A stretch of 64,000 nucleotides of DNA. Source: Paracentrotus lividus (lineage: Eukaryota; Echinodermata; Echinoidea; Camarodonta; Echinidae). This document shows, one piece after another, positions 23,951 to 36,503 of the stretch. A program made the position numbers and the translations under genes. Within the stretch, counting starts at the first letter, position 1; each line of letters opens with the position of its first letter. The stretch spans positions 21,701,829-21,765,828 of the forward strand of contig CALNVZ010003433.1 in the NCBI GenBank assembly GCA_940671915.1, in the 5' to 3' direction. The notes under the pieces are model-generated. The model did not search any database, was not told the origin of the DNA, and worked only from the letters and a program-made list of their open reading frames with translations.

Positions 23951-25878
23951 GACAGTAAAGTAGCGACTAACTTGAAAAGAGGGCATTTAGCCCCCGGAGA
24001 AGTGTATTATATAATCAATCGTCCGAGTCCCCAAAAGTTACCTTGTCGATGAAGAGCCCAATAAGTGTTTCAGACTCTTCAATATTCATCATTTAATTTA
24101 TCAAAACCATCGTGGATTATTGAGTGGGAATGCTCAGTTTTACTTATCCATGTACCTGTCTCCTATGCACCTTGAGATTGGTGCCCCTGATTATCATCGA
24201 TTTGAATAGGTATTTTTCAAATTGTGAATAGTGAAACATCTGCGCTTTCATTATCTACAGGTTGTGTTGTGTATTACATGATTACTAAAGTACATCATGC
24301 ACACACAAAGATTAACGATATATTGAGAAAATTTTGGATTTTTGAATGTCAGAAATATGCATTTTAAGTTGCAAAATATTATAATAATATCATAAAAGTT
24401 TTTTATATAATAACAAATTTGTAATGAGTAGATTTATAAGCACATAATATGATAGTTTTTATTTTCTTGATATCAAAATATTGGGGGGGGGGGATAATTG
24501 TAGACACCACCCCTCCCCCCCCCCCACCGAAATTATTGGGGGATGCATCCCCCCCCCCTCCACAATCGACACCCATGTTTATCATACATGAGCAAATTGA
24601 CAGATGATGACAAGATAAACCGACAACAACAATATCCAAAACTCCCACGTGATGCTAAAAAGAGATCACAATTTATTGAAATTATTCAAAAAACATATAT
24701 ACGAAAATAGTATTGCATTAATTTTCGAGATCACCGATTACGTTTTCTTTTTAGTTAATTGAAATTCTACTAGTAGGTATTGGAAGTGAAATGTTAATTT
24801 AAAGTGCGTGAGTGGGGCGAACTCTATAAATACAATAAGCACGTGGGTACACAAAATCTGTCTACTCCATCTTATGTTAGCATTTATTTTAACGTATTTA
24901 AATTAGGTGAATACATAATATATTTGTGATCAGATCACGCTGCAGATACACTAACAATATTGCAGACTTCAAAGTCAAACAGAATAGTTCACGTATGCAG
25001 GAAGTGTAACACCCCTTGATTTATGCTTTCTGATATCCAAACACATCCAATATTTTATAAGTTGAAAGCTTTCTTGTATAAAGCAAAGATGAAAGGGTGG
25101 ATGCAAATATAAGACATTGTTTAGTCATTCCTTGGAGAAATTCTCTTTTCTCCGAAGTCATTCCTTCTTGTACTCATTCTTAATTGCTTATGTTCATTAT
25201 AAAGTGACAATTAGTTTGCTTTGTTACACTTAAATATATAACATATAGGCCTTTCCTAAAATGTGTGACAAAGTCAAGATATTTCGTGAGATCGAGAAAC
25301 AAAATGCATGTGTATTTGCCGATAAATTTAACATCAATCCTTAAACTCTTTAAATTAGTGGCAGGTAAGGAAGTGGGAGAAGATGCCCCATCCCACTCGG
25401 TCATAATAAAACAAAGTCAAGAATTGTTTTTGTTGTTTTGCTTATTGACTTCAGGAGAATATTCATTTTCATGTGACAAACTATTTCCAGATACTGCGTA
25501 TAATATGTATAAAAGAGGTGCCTCAGAATCACTTTTTGTACAAATCATTATAACACAACAACACGATATATACATAATAATGATAATCCAGAAAGAGAGA
25601 AAAGCTTGTATCGGCTGTATCTGTCTAGTTTCTTGTGTATAACCAAATAATATAAACAAACAAAATAATGATAATTTTAGGATGCTGAAAAATGAAAACA
25701 ACTATAATGTACGCCTTTTCCGTGAATAAAATAGTTATGCGTTTCTCTGACTGTCAGAAAGTGCCCAGCTTACTTGCTTATAAAGTGGTTCGATATACAC
25801 CAAATTTCAATAATCTGATGACGCCCCTTTATCTACCGATTGATATCATCGGTCTCATTGTAGAGCATTCTACTTAAA
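23951..25878. other. intergenic, nothing recognised
   Basis: AT-rich, with paired poly-G and poly-C runs at 24482-24560 (TTATTGGGGGATGCATCCCC). Open frames are short and lack domains. Confidence 0.5.
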
Positions 25879-25882
25879 TTAA

Positions 25883-26472
25883 AGGAAACCAATACCCAAG
25901 GAAATAATCACTTTCATAGGAAAGAGTATAATGAGAGGAGCAATTTAAAAAAAGTTTCATCAAAATCGGTTATGAAATAAGAGAGTTATGGAAGTTTGAA
26001 AAGTCTCGTTTTACTTTCTATGCTTGGGATCCTCAAATTCGCATAATCGGCTTCAAAATGGCCGATTTTATGGACAACTTTCCATTGGCTTTGTACACAA
26101 AAATTTCAGATTTTCCCAATTTTCTTTCAAAATATGTCTTACCTCCTTCTGAGCTCAACATAGGTATGTTGTGTGAAATATATTTTTCCATGACGTATTT
26201 TGAGCTCAGAAGTAAATAAGACATATTTTGAAAGAAAAATGGGGAAAATCTGAAAATTTGTGTACAAAACAAATTGAGAGTTGTCCATAAAATTGGCCAT
26301 TTTGAAGCCGATGTTGCCAGTTTGAGGATCCCAATAGAAGGTAAAACGAGACTTTTCAAACTTCAATAACTTTCTTATTTCATTACCGATTTTGATGAAA
26401 CTTTTTTTAAATTGCTACTCTGATTGTGCTCTTTCTTATAAAAATGATTATTTCCTTGGGTATTGGTCTCCT
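25883..26472. mobile_element. TTAA-flanked MITE, 590 bp
   Basis: Ends AGGAAACCAATACCCAAGG and CCTTGGGTATTGGTCTCCT with arms of more than 200 bp. Left flank TTAA (25879-25882); right flank TTAG (26473-26476), shared with the next element. Confidence 0.85.
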
Positions 26473-26476
26473 TTAG

Positions 26477-27595
26477 CCCTTTGAGCGCGGGCCTGTGAAA
26501 CGCGATTGTTACCTCTGTGGCGGAGCGATTTCTTGTACACTGACAATGTTATAGAAATTGGTCATGTTTTGTGCTTTTATTACTCCTTGCATCTAACTCG
26601 GTCATTTTCATGATTTGTAGTAAATGTAAACATGAAAGGGCAGACATTTTTCTATCTAACACTGTAAGGCATAGTCATCAAAAGCAAATATAAGACGCGT
26701 TATTTGGCTAAAGAAAAACAGGATTTTGGCAGAAGTTCCGGCTTTCTTCCTTCCAGTAGATTCACAATGCAAAATGCGTAACGCATGTGCAGCACGTGCG
26801 GTTCGATCGATAAGCCAACTGAATAGCACTTGAAAAGAGGTCCTGTTCTTTTCAAATTATTTCTATAAAATATGGATTAAAGATCATAGCGGCCGGCTTC
26901 GCACCTCTGGACAATGGCACCTTGACTAAGGCCCATTCATTAAAAGGCGCAGGTGTAAGTTTTGAAATAAAAGCGGGATTTCTAACTTATAATACCTACT
27001 GCATTTGACATTCTTTACATTTTCATTACATCATTATAGTTACAACAAAATAGTTGAAGCAAAATGTCAGATAATCAACCCCTCTCATTATCTTGATAAG
27101 TATATATAACCTAGCGAGAATCGGAAAATGACAGGCTTAATCTCCATAAACCAATGTTTTATATATTATCTATGATAATGAACATTGTTTTAACCACTTA
27201 ACCTTTCTTCTCTCTCTTCTTCTCATACTCAATCTTTATTTCTTGCATTTCTCCTCTCGAGCTAGCTTTATTTGATTATGTCTTCCCCTCCGGACGCGTA
27301 CGTGTACGCCAAAAGTTAAAATCGGGAATTCGTTTCTTATGTAAAAAATATTGGTAATGTTGAAATGAAGTGAATGTTTCTCGATTTTTTTCCACGTAAC
27401 TTGGTTATTTCTTTAATGGATATTGAATATGAATATATCTTTGTCCTATTCCCAAGAATTTAGCCCAAAGAGCTGGTGAAAAGCTGAATAAGTTTGTCAA
27501 TATATTAGGAAAATTATCTCGGCTTCTGTAGAAGCCCGTCGTCGCAGACTGAACACCTCGCTCGGCTTCTGTAGAAGCCCGTCGCACCCAAAGGG
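26477..27595. mobile_element. piggyBac-like non-autonomous element, 1.1 kb
   Basis: Ends CCCTTTGAGCGCGGGC and GCCCGTCGCACCCAAAGGG; right flank TTAA, left flank TTAG. CCCTTT ends with TTAA targets are typical of piggyBac-type elements. Two copies of CTCGGCTTCTGTAGAAGCCC lie near the right end (27518 and 27560). No coding capacity. Confidence 0.7.
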
Positions 27596-28104
27596 TTAAA
27601 TTAAGATATGAAATACATATGAAATCAAAATAATTATTATGCCGAAAGTTTTACCAGTATAACCTTTTTATAAGAGAAAGAAGAAATACAAGTGATAGTT
27701 TTAATAGGCTCCTGACTTATTGGCAATATAAAGACTTTAATTTACAAAAAATATTATTGTACACTTCTGATTAGTAATAACTCATGTCATAAGTTCTGAA
27801 TACGGTGTAGCCGAAATTTCGTCTTTGCAAGTTTATACTCATCTGATAGCCGTATATTAAAAAGTTCTAAAGCATAGTGTCCTTGATTTAATCATTTATT
27901 TATTATTATCATTATTATTATTATTATTTTTTTTTTTTTGACAGAGAATGACTCACATTTTCTTCATTGATGCAAAATATATACTCGTGCTAGTATCACG
28001 GATGAGTGAGCATTTGGACTGAAAATAATCATGTGTCAAATACCAAGTAACCCACGGGTTTCAATATTCCAAGTAATCTTGCCACCTTGTATACCCAGGA
28101 TGTT

Positions 28105-28585
28105 TAGGAGGTTGCAGCGTTGTTCCGAAGGTTCATTTGTCCGAAGGTTCGATGTTCGGAAGGTTTGTTTGTCCGAAAACAAAATAGGCCGGGTTCGTTG
28201 CTGCGAAGTTTCATTCGTCCGAAAACTTGTGAAATAGGGTTCGTTGATCCGAAGGTACGTTTGTCCGAAGGTTCAGTCGTCCGAAAATGAAATAGGGTTC
28301 GAAGGTACGAGAATGAAATTGAGTTCGCTCAGATGTGAGATTTACGAACCTTATTTCATTTTCGGACGAATGAACCCTTTTTCATTTTCGGATGAATGAA
28401 CCCTATTTTATTTTCGGACGAATGAACCCTATTTAATCTTTGGTCGAATGAACCTTTGGACTAATGCATCAAAATGTTCGGAGGAAAGAACCTTGTTTCA
28501 TTTTCAGACAAACGAACATCTAGGTACAGGAAATTTACGTGTTAGGACACACGAACCGTATTACAAACATGACAAACGAACTTTC
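28105..28585. repeat. GTTCATTTGTCCGAA foldback minisatellite
   Basis: The left half repeats GAAGGTTCATTTGTCCG and longer CGAAAATGAAATAGGGTTCG units. From about 28340 the inverse appears as TTTCGGACGAATGAACCCT several times. Same two-arm layout as the TTTGGTCTAAT elements with a different unit. Confidence 0.85.
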
Positions 28586-28639
28586 GGAACAGCGAGCTGT
28601 AAACGTTTAGGAAGCTGTGCAAAAATAAAGTAATCCGAA

Positions 28640-30246
28640 TACAATTTTGCTTTTTTTTTTTTTTTTTTTTGAGGGGAGGGGGGGGGGGGGGGGTGTTCCA
28701 ACACTCTTTGAGCACCATTTATGACATGTAGGCTACACCGTTTTTTTTTTTAAAAATAAGAGGACTATTTCTTCTGCTTAAATTTGGTACAAGGCGATTT
28801 TGACGCACGTTTTCCCAGACCCAAGAGCTGAGTCATACATGACAGCACATATATTAATTTGACATCAACGGACAAAAAACGAATTACTCTTTTAAGTGAA
28901 CAAAATTTCAAGGACATAATTATACTTAAGAACAGCGCGCCCTATCTTTTCTAGGGCGCGCTGTATGTTTACTCTCCAAGTTTACAATATCAAATTTTAG
29001 ACTTGACAAAAATGAGGAATTTGACTTATCATCAATCATAAATTTCGACCGCTTTACCATCTTCCCAGTAATATACACCGAATCAAATTATGTTTGACGC
29101 TGAACATTCATATTCCTCCCAAATGAGCTTTCAAATTATTTTATCTCATGACCAGAAAAATAATTTCACTTTGATAACCACAATACCAGTAATCAAATCC
29201 CTTCCATTTTTAAACACATTTTCATTACTTAAATATGTGAACATTGAGGTAGCCAAACTAGTTTTACAATAACATATTGGTCAAAACTCAAAAGAAACTG
29301 CAATACCATTCATCTATAATACTTCCAAATGTTCAAATGTTCATAGCACAAAACAACAAAACATCAAACAATTTATAGAAGACCAAACGATGCCAACATC
29401 GATATACATGTACACAATGCTACATAACGATATGATACGAAAATACAAAAATCAATGTATATAGCACCTTAACTGATTTGTAATGATGTCGACTTAATCC
29501 ATAAGATCTAGGCTGTATCAGGTTTTGTTGATTTCGTTTCAAATTTTCATTTTCGACAAACATTATGTGCAGAAAGTTTTGGGTTGGAACACAGTGACAA
29601 GTGACAAAACAGACAAATAAATCAAATAAGCTGGAGTTTGAAAATAAAAGATAATACCAAATTAAAAAATCAATGCAAAAGTTAACATTGCACAATTTCC
29701 CAGACTTTTGCATAGTCTAAAGCGTGTTAGATAAGGCACTATCGGAAACTGGAGTAGTTTTTAGTTTCTTAAACATTAGTAATATAATTAATGTACTATT
29801 ATTGTATAAATTAGCACCACCTCATGCACATCAACATAATACATTAAATACATTCAGAAAATGATTTGGAGTAATTTAGGAATCTCTCATTTGATTCTCA
29901 TTTTCATCCCAACAGGTTGCTACTTTCAAAAAGCAGGTTTTTCTAAATTATAATTATAATTTATGGACGTTTCTTTCCTTTGGATATAGAAACGAGGCAT
30001 TCAAAAAACATCCTGTAGAGTGAAAAACAATAATCCAGTTTGCATACCTTTGAATACATCGTTACTATGTCCGCAGGAAAAAACATCAACAAATGATAAT
30101 AAGAAAGAATAACCCTCATATTTCAAAAGCATGAAAATAATTTTGTGCGGTAAATTTGACGAAATACGATATCGTGTTTCAGGCTTCAACAACACGGGGA
30201 CTAAAAAAAAAAGGGGGGGGGGGGGAGTAATGTTGATCTTGATGTA
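28640..30246. other. intergenic, nothing coding recognised
   Basis: Includes a poly-T/poly-G block (28650-28692), a perfect 13-bp hairpin at 28932-28964 and otherwise plain AT-rich sequence. Confidence 0.5.
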
Positions 30247-31902
30247 CAGTGTCCAAAAACTATTTGGTACACTTTGAAAACATTAAATAGAACAAATCGA
30301 TGTTGGTTTGAAATTTTAATTACTATTTGTATCAAATGGTAAAAAATGTCACTGTCACCTGAATCTCAAATATTCTGTCAGTCTCGGAAGTTCTAGACCG
30401 CCATTTGCAATTTCATGACCCCCAAATTATTCGTACACTTCAGAAGATGGAATTTTATAGGAGGGTTTAATATTTTATTGGGCCTTCTTTTTCTTCAAGT
30501 GCACTCAGCAACCTCCTTGCCATACTGTCAACCAATTTAGCACTCATTTCCTGACCGATACCATTCCGCGGCCGCTGAAGCGTGTCCTGGAGATATGCTG
30601 CATGTCGGAGGGTGGGTCTTGACGGCACTGTTCCTTCAGATCAACTCACATGTGCTAGATGGGACTTAAATCTGGGCTCTGAGGTGCCCTTTCTAGCAGC
30701 TTAACATGTTTCTGCTGCAATAATGCTTTAATATGCTTTGCTGCGAACGTTGGGTATTTGCTATATTGGGCCATAAATGCACGACCCATCGGACTTGAAG
30801 CAAGATGGGAGCATCTGAGGGGTAAGAATATCCTCATGGCTTCAGCGTTAAAGAAGCCACGTTATAAAGAGTTCTCCAACTCTACTGGCTGTCATACAAC
30901 CCAAAACATGAGACTTCTTCCACCCACTTCGCTGTTGACTTCTTGCATGACTGACTAATCGAAAGCTTCCTACACGGCATACATAGGCCCCTTCATCATA
31001 TCCAATCAAATCTGCTGTCATTGGACCACAGAACAAAGTGCTAGAACTCTGCAGGCTTGTTTACATCCCGTTTCACAAAAGCAAGATGCTTCCTTATTAC
31101 TGTTCCTTACATTTGGCTTCTTTCTGGCTATTCTTCCACTTATAGTCATGAAGCCATTTAGCCTGATACATCAACTCTTGAGGGCACAAGTCACTCCAAT
31201 AGCCTCTTGGACCTCAGGTGCAATTTTCTTCTCTTCTTTTCTGGTAGTTTGCAATTTTCATTGCTTATTGTCTTTCTGTTGATATCATCATGAAAACGGA
31301 GGCCCATGATATTATTCTTGCCTCTTAGATGCTCCCACCAGCTTAAAGGCTGCTTGGTCTTCAAGTTGTGTTCCAACATGACACCTACCCCAAGCTTGCA
31401 GCGAAGCATATAAAAGCATTATTTTGTCAGAAACTTGTTAAGGGGCTAGAAAGGGCACTTCAGAGCCAAGATTTCATTCCCATTGAGCACATGTGAGATC
31501 ATTTGGAGCAACAGAGCCCTCAAAGACCCATCCTCCAACATGCAACATCTCCAGGACACGCTTCAGCGGACGTGGGATGGTGTCAGCCAAGAAATGAATA
31601 CTAAATTGGTTGACAATATGCCAAGGAGGGTACTGATTACTCTTAAAGCCAAAGAAAGCCAAATAAAAAATCAAGCCCTCCTTTAAAAACCCATCTGCTG
31701 ATGTGTACAAATAATTTTTGCACCATGAAAATTGCAAATGGTGGCTGTGAACTTCCAAGACTGACAAAACTTTTAAGATTTAGGGCTTAACTGACAGTGA
31801 CATTACCTACCATTTGATATAAATATTAATTGAAATTTTAAACCAACGTCGATTTGTTTAATCTAATTCCTTAGTGTACAAATACTTTTTTGGGGGACAC
31901 TG
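30247..31902 (-). mobile_element. degraded Tc1-type transposon converted to a foldback, 1.66 kb
   Basis: TA-flanked ends CAGTGTCCAAAAACT and a reverse ending GGGGGACACTG. The minus strand carries a broken Tc1 transposase in several frames: a helical N-terminal part near 31380-31190, then FVLWSNDSRFD and VLGCMTAS blocks, then RAPQSPDLSPI, where the catalytic Glu codon is now TAG. The right 490 bp repeats the left 480 bp in reverse and keeps the PIEHM Glu. Not functional. Confidence 0.82.
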
Positions 31903-32837
31903 TACAGGGGCCTATATTTTCAACTGTCTTGATTCCTAAATGACAAACAAAACTATGTCACTAGTGTTCCAAACCGAATTTCTGCAATGAGTCAAATCAA
32001 ATTTTAGACATAGTTCGCGTCTCTTTCAACTTTGAGTCTGTTCAACCAAGGGAAAATGAAGGGGCGTGGTGTTCAGTGAAATGATGCCATAATTTATAGC
32101 AACTCCAGTTTTGTTACCCTGGTTTTAGAGCCTGATATATAAGCTCATGACGTCAATCATATATCATAGATTTGACAGTAGTTGGCCAACCATATCAAAA
32201 TTGGGAACTGCACAGAATGAAAGGTAAAAATCACCCCATTTTGGGTTCATTGGGGCCATATACCCTTCCTGGACTTTATTGCCATACATCTGGGACAGCC
32301 CTAATCTTTTTCTGTTTGTTATTTTTTACCCAAAAAGCTGTATGGCCCTTGTAGGAACTTTTTGGTTAGAAGTATAAAGACTACATGTATTATACATTCC
32401 CATTGCAATGCTAAATCAGCTGTGGAGTAAAACTCCATGGTAGCTGGGCTTATACAATGGTCAGAGCAAATTTATTTTTAAATGTCAAAATTGATAGGGA
32501 TTCTCTGTGGAACCGCAAATACAGCAGTAAAAGTTCAGATCTTTTTTTTCCAAAACAATGATTAAACAACACAATTTCAAACAGAAATCAAACCATAGTT
32601 TAAGAACCAAGAACAACAGGTGCTTGAAAAATGTTAAAGGTCAATGGGGTGATACCTAGATGCCACAAAGGGTTCTTATGAGGTACATTAGTATTTTCCG
32701 AGGTGAACAGAACTCCAATCCAACTTTTCTATACAGCCACAACTTACATATACTAAACATTTTAACATTTTAACTAGCTTTACTGACCTAATGTCAAATC
32801 TTTCACAAAATGATAAAGCAATATTGACCACCACATA

Positions 32838-32912
32838 CAGCTTGAGAAATAATTATTAGACCAAATCGTATGGAGTGTCATAATATTTGGTCTAATAATT
32901 ATTTCCCAGCTG
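32838..32912. mobile_element. 75-bp palindromic mini-MITE
   Basis: TA-flanked; CAGCTTGAGAAATAATTATT on one side and AATAATTATTTCCCAGCTG on the other around a short centre. Almost the entire element is stem. Confidence 0.75.
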
Positions 32913-33024
32913 TATGATGAAAAATAATTCAATAGATCAAAATCATTTTTATCAAAACTGTTCTTCTTGCAGTAAAATGGTGTATGAGAGATGATCAACT
33001 TCCTTTCTTTCTTTCAGTTCTTAA

Positions 33025-33806
33025 CCCTAACTTACCTGGGGGGGGGGGGGGGGGGGCCATTATGGCCCCCCCTCGACATTTTTCGCGATAAATCCGCAGT
33101 GCGAAATTTTTTTATCGCGCCACTCGCTGACTTTTTACTTTTAAGTCTTGCGCATCTTTTAAAACTATTTTCGCGAAAATCGGGTATACCGTTACAACGT
33201 TACACGATTTTCAAAAATTTTCGTCAGACCAAAAATGGCTCAAAAACGTGATTTCATGTACAAAGTCAATACAAAATGTGTTTTCAGCTAGAATTCATAA
33301 ATGAGTGATTATTTTTAATTTTTATTGACAAGAGGTAAATTTAATTTGATGCTATTTATGGCCGAAATAATGTCACGGATGAATTGTGTCGAAAAAACAA
33401 TAAAAATAAAAACGTCAAAAAACAAAGAAATACAAAAGAAATTTAAAAAACAATAAAATACATAACAAATCGATTTTGGTACAGGAATTTTTTTCTTGTA
33501 CAATTCTTAGGAATGACATAAAGAATATTTCCCCCCAAAATCAGCTTTCTACGAGCTTTATTTAGTGAATTAGAGCAAAAAGTATGATTTCATGAATAAA
33601 TTAGCATAATTAATTCATATAAAATAAAATATATGAATTTCGTGTAATTTACCTATACAACCGTGTAGATTATGTCATTCTCTACCTTCATGCAAATTTT
33701 CGTCGCGATCGCGCGATCCGCGGCTGAGATCTTAGGGGGGGGGGGCCATAATGGCCCCCCCCCCCCCAGGACTTTAGGCTCACGAAATAGCCCAGGTAAG
33801 TTAGGG
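33025..33806. mobile_element. TTAA-flanked MITE with poly-G/C arms, 782 bp
   Basis: Flanked by TTAA on both sides. Ends CCCTAACTTACCTGGG and CCCAGGTAAGTTAGGG, each followed inward by GGGGCCATWATGGCCCC between long homopolymer runs. piggyBac-like by target and ends. Confidence 0.85.
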
Positions 33807-35646
33807 TTAAGCAAGATCAGTTTCTGCTGTCAAGTTTCACCGTCACATACTGCTACCTCTTCTTAAACATGCAATACATTATTCTACGTAATGATAAATA
33901 ATAAGCCACCACCTTTCAATTATGAAATACAATGTATCAAACAGAACATAAATGACATAGAATTACAATGGTTAATCAAAAGTTAACATAAGTTATAGAA
34001 GCATTCAATCTTGTTCAGACATTTTAAAACATGAATAATTTTTTTTTGGATTATAGGAGTGTGTACCATAAGAATCAAACAAACTTCTTGCTACTAAGAA
34101 TCAGGAATAGTATGGTGATATATAATTATATAATATAATATAACCAAATATTATGAATATATATTTAAATAATTTATGTAAAAATAAAAGTTCTTTAATT
34201 TCTCTTCATAATCACACAGTAAATGAGAATTAACGGCATATTAGATCTTCGCTTGTGTGGTAAATAATCATATTTTCAAAAGTAAATCCAAATAATTTTG
34301 AATGCAGGGATGATATTTAATCATCAATAAGGTTATTTTGACTGCGTGGAAAAAATTACCTTTTCCTCAAACACAAATGCACGGCGAATTGACTGCACAT
34401 ACGAGGGCGGGCTTTTCATGTAATAACTATCGAGGAAATATGAAATAAAATACATCATCATACTGCAACTTATCAAAAGGCAATGCCCTTGGTCTGCTTT
34501 GGACGGAACACAATTAGGGATTACATCCCGGATATACAAATCTCCTCTCTTTTCTTCCATCAACTTTAATCGCAGTGGATTAGTAAATCCGGTTTATGAT
34601 CCAGCATATCGGTCCTCCTCTAGCGGACAGAGGGCATTACTTTTTGGTCATGAGATTTTTCAGATTCGTTTCAGATTCGATATCTATATATTTTCCAAAA
34701 AATTCTTGCCATTGTAAGCATGTATGATCTTGTAACACTACACATCAAAAGGTTTATAAGTGAAAATGATAAAATGAGAGTAAAGCAAATAATGATACCA
34801 ACTGAATTACCTATAAGACAAAGGTATGCATACAATCTATTTTTCAACAACAGAATGATTGAAAAGGCATGAAAATTGGAACTGAACTTATGTACAAATG
34901 GATAGTAAACATATATTTTTTTAATATTTAGAAAAAAAATATGTATATCAAAGTAGTTCAAAAATAATTATTTTCTGCTTATTTGTTCAAATACGTCCAC
35001 AAATAGTTGACATTATTTTGAGTTGAATCTAGTGTACAATTATATCTGTGATACAGAAATTTTCTATACTGCTCAACTGAATAGGCTAACAAAATGTTTT
35101 GCTGTTAGTCCACATACAATTGATCCATCTGTGTTTTTATCACATTCCAATATATATGTCTGATTACGTACTTTACATTGCCCAGCTGACATTGCCTGAA
35201 TAATGTTTTTTTTTTGTAATGCTACAATGTACATTCATCTAAATGATATCTTCATTGTTTACATATTAAAAAGAGAACAATTAATTAATTCATTCATTCA
35301 TTCATTTCATTCATTGAATGAAAACATTCATTCAATTGATACATTTCCTTGACAAAGTTTGCAACAAGAAATAGAAAGGTTTATTTGTTTTTGTTATAAT
35401 TTTTCACTTTTTTGTTACTTTTTCAAATTTGTTTGGAACATTCCAGTGGATGGAGCACCCGTTTCCATGGAAATTACTAACGATTGTTCCCACCTGCAAA
35501 TATCAAGTCAATACCATACCTGTAGGTTTGAGTATAAAGAGGAGGTATCAATTGAAACCATTGTCTTCTCAAGATTCTGACTAATAAAGTTTTATTATGG
35601 GATCAAAATAAGCAAAGTTATTGGCAGATAAATTATTATCGCTTAA
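33807..35646. other. no recognised gene between MITEs
   Basis: AT-rich. One stretch (34340-34640) has more balanced composition and overlapping open frames on both strands, but no family could be recognised and no splice partners were found. ATTC microsatellite at 35289-35320. Confidence 0.45.
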
Positions 35647-36158
35647 AGCCCAAGTATAGTTGTTGTAGAGAAAATTGCATTTTTCAAAAACTTACTCAAC
35701 TTGTCCTAATATTGTCCCAATAACATATCAATACATGGGCAAGTAATATAACCATGTGCCATGCATGTCTTTTCATGATATGTTATAGTTAGCATAAACA
35801 TGGGGAGATATTCATCAAAATGAGGCCATACTTCCTTCACTCTCACCCCAGAACTCTGGGCATGCCACACCACTGCTGACTGGTATGGCGTGTGGGCATT
35901 CTGTGTGTATCAGTCTGTGTATCAATAGTATATACTTTGCACACAAACCACTGCACATTGCACTCTCCCCAGTGTGATCCTGTTTAGGCACGGCCCAGAA
36001 ACAAATCGATTTACACAGTTTTGTTGCTAAATTCAGGTCTTAGAGCGGATTTTATAACAAATAATTTTGAACACAGAGGTTATTTGAGGTATTAATTCAT
36101 ATTATTCTGCTATGGAAGTAAAACAAAAAATATGTTCTCCCAAAACTATACATGAGCT
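35647..36158. mobile_element. TTAA-flanked MITE, 512 bp
   Basis: TTAA then AGCCCAAGTATAGTT at the left; AACTATACATGAGCT then TTAA at the right. It lies just beyond the stop codon side of the UBAN gene, within its possible 3' untranslated region. Confidence 0.75.
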
Positions 36159-36469
36159 TTAACTAGACATGAGGCAACACTTATCATAAAACTTATGGAG
36201 GTATAAAACATGCTTTAATCTCAGATATATCCAAGTTACATACATGTTCATATGTATATGGTTTAATGAAGATACCTTGACTATTGATTTTCAGCATATG
36301 GAGTGGGCTATAATCATCCTATTGTAGATGTGCATACACTTTTGTAATCTCCTGGTCTTGCACATAGAAACATTTACTCCATCCACTGTTATGTAAATAG
36401 CATGTTTTGACATTCTTTTAATTTTATGCAATTAGATTTGCAACATTTAATTTGTTACCCAAATACTCA

Positions 36470-36503
36470 TTAGTTCTGGGTAAAGTAGAATGGATCACCA
36501 TCC
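36470..36503 (-). CDS. UBAN gene terminal coding exon 15
   Basis: A 34-nt end piece, acceptor TTTTTACAG, completing an Arg codon and encoding DGDPFYFTQN then TAA. Short, but the phase joins and the acceptor is strong. The protein therefore ends without the zinc finger found in NEMO and optineurin. Confidence 0.78.

Noticed and set aside
30655..31036. Intact Tc1 transposase
   Set aside because: The reading frame is broken repeatedly and the catalytic Glu codon is a stop.
34333..34717. Overlapping open frames on both strands with balanced composition
   Set aside because: No domain, no splice partner and no supporting neighbour found; kept only as a note.
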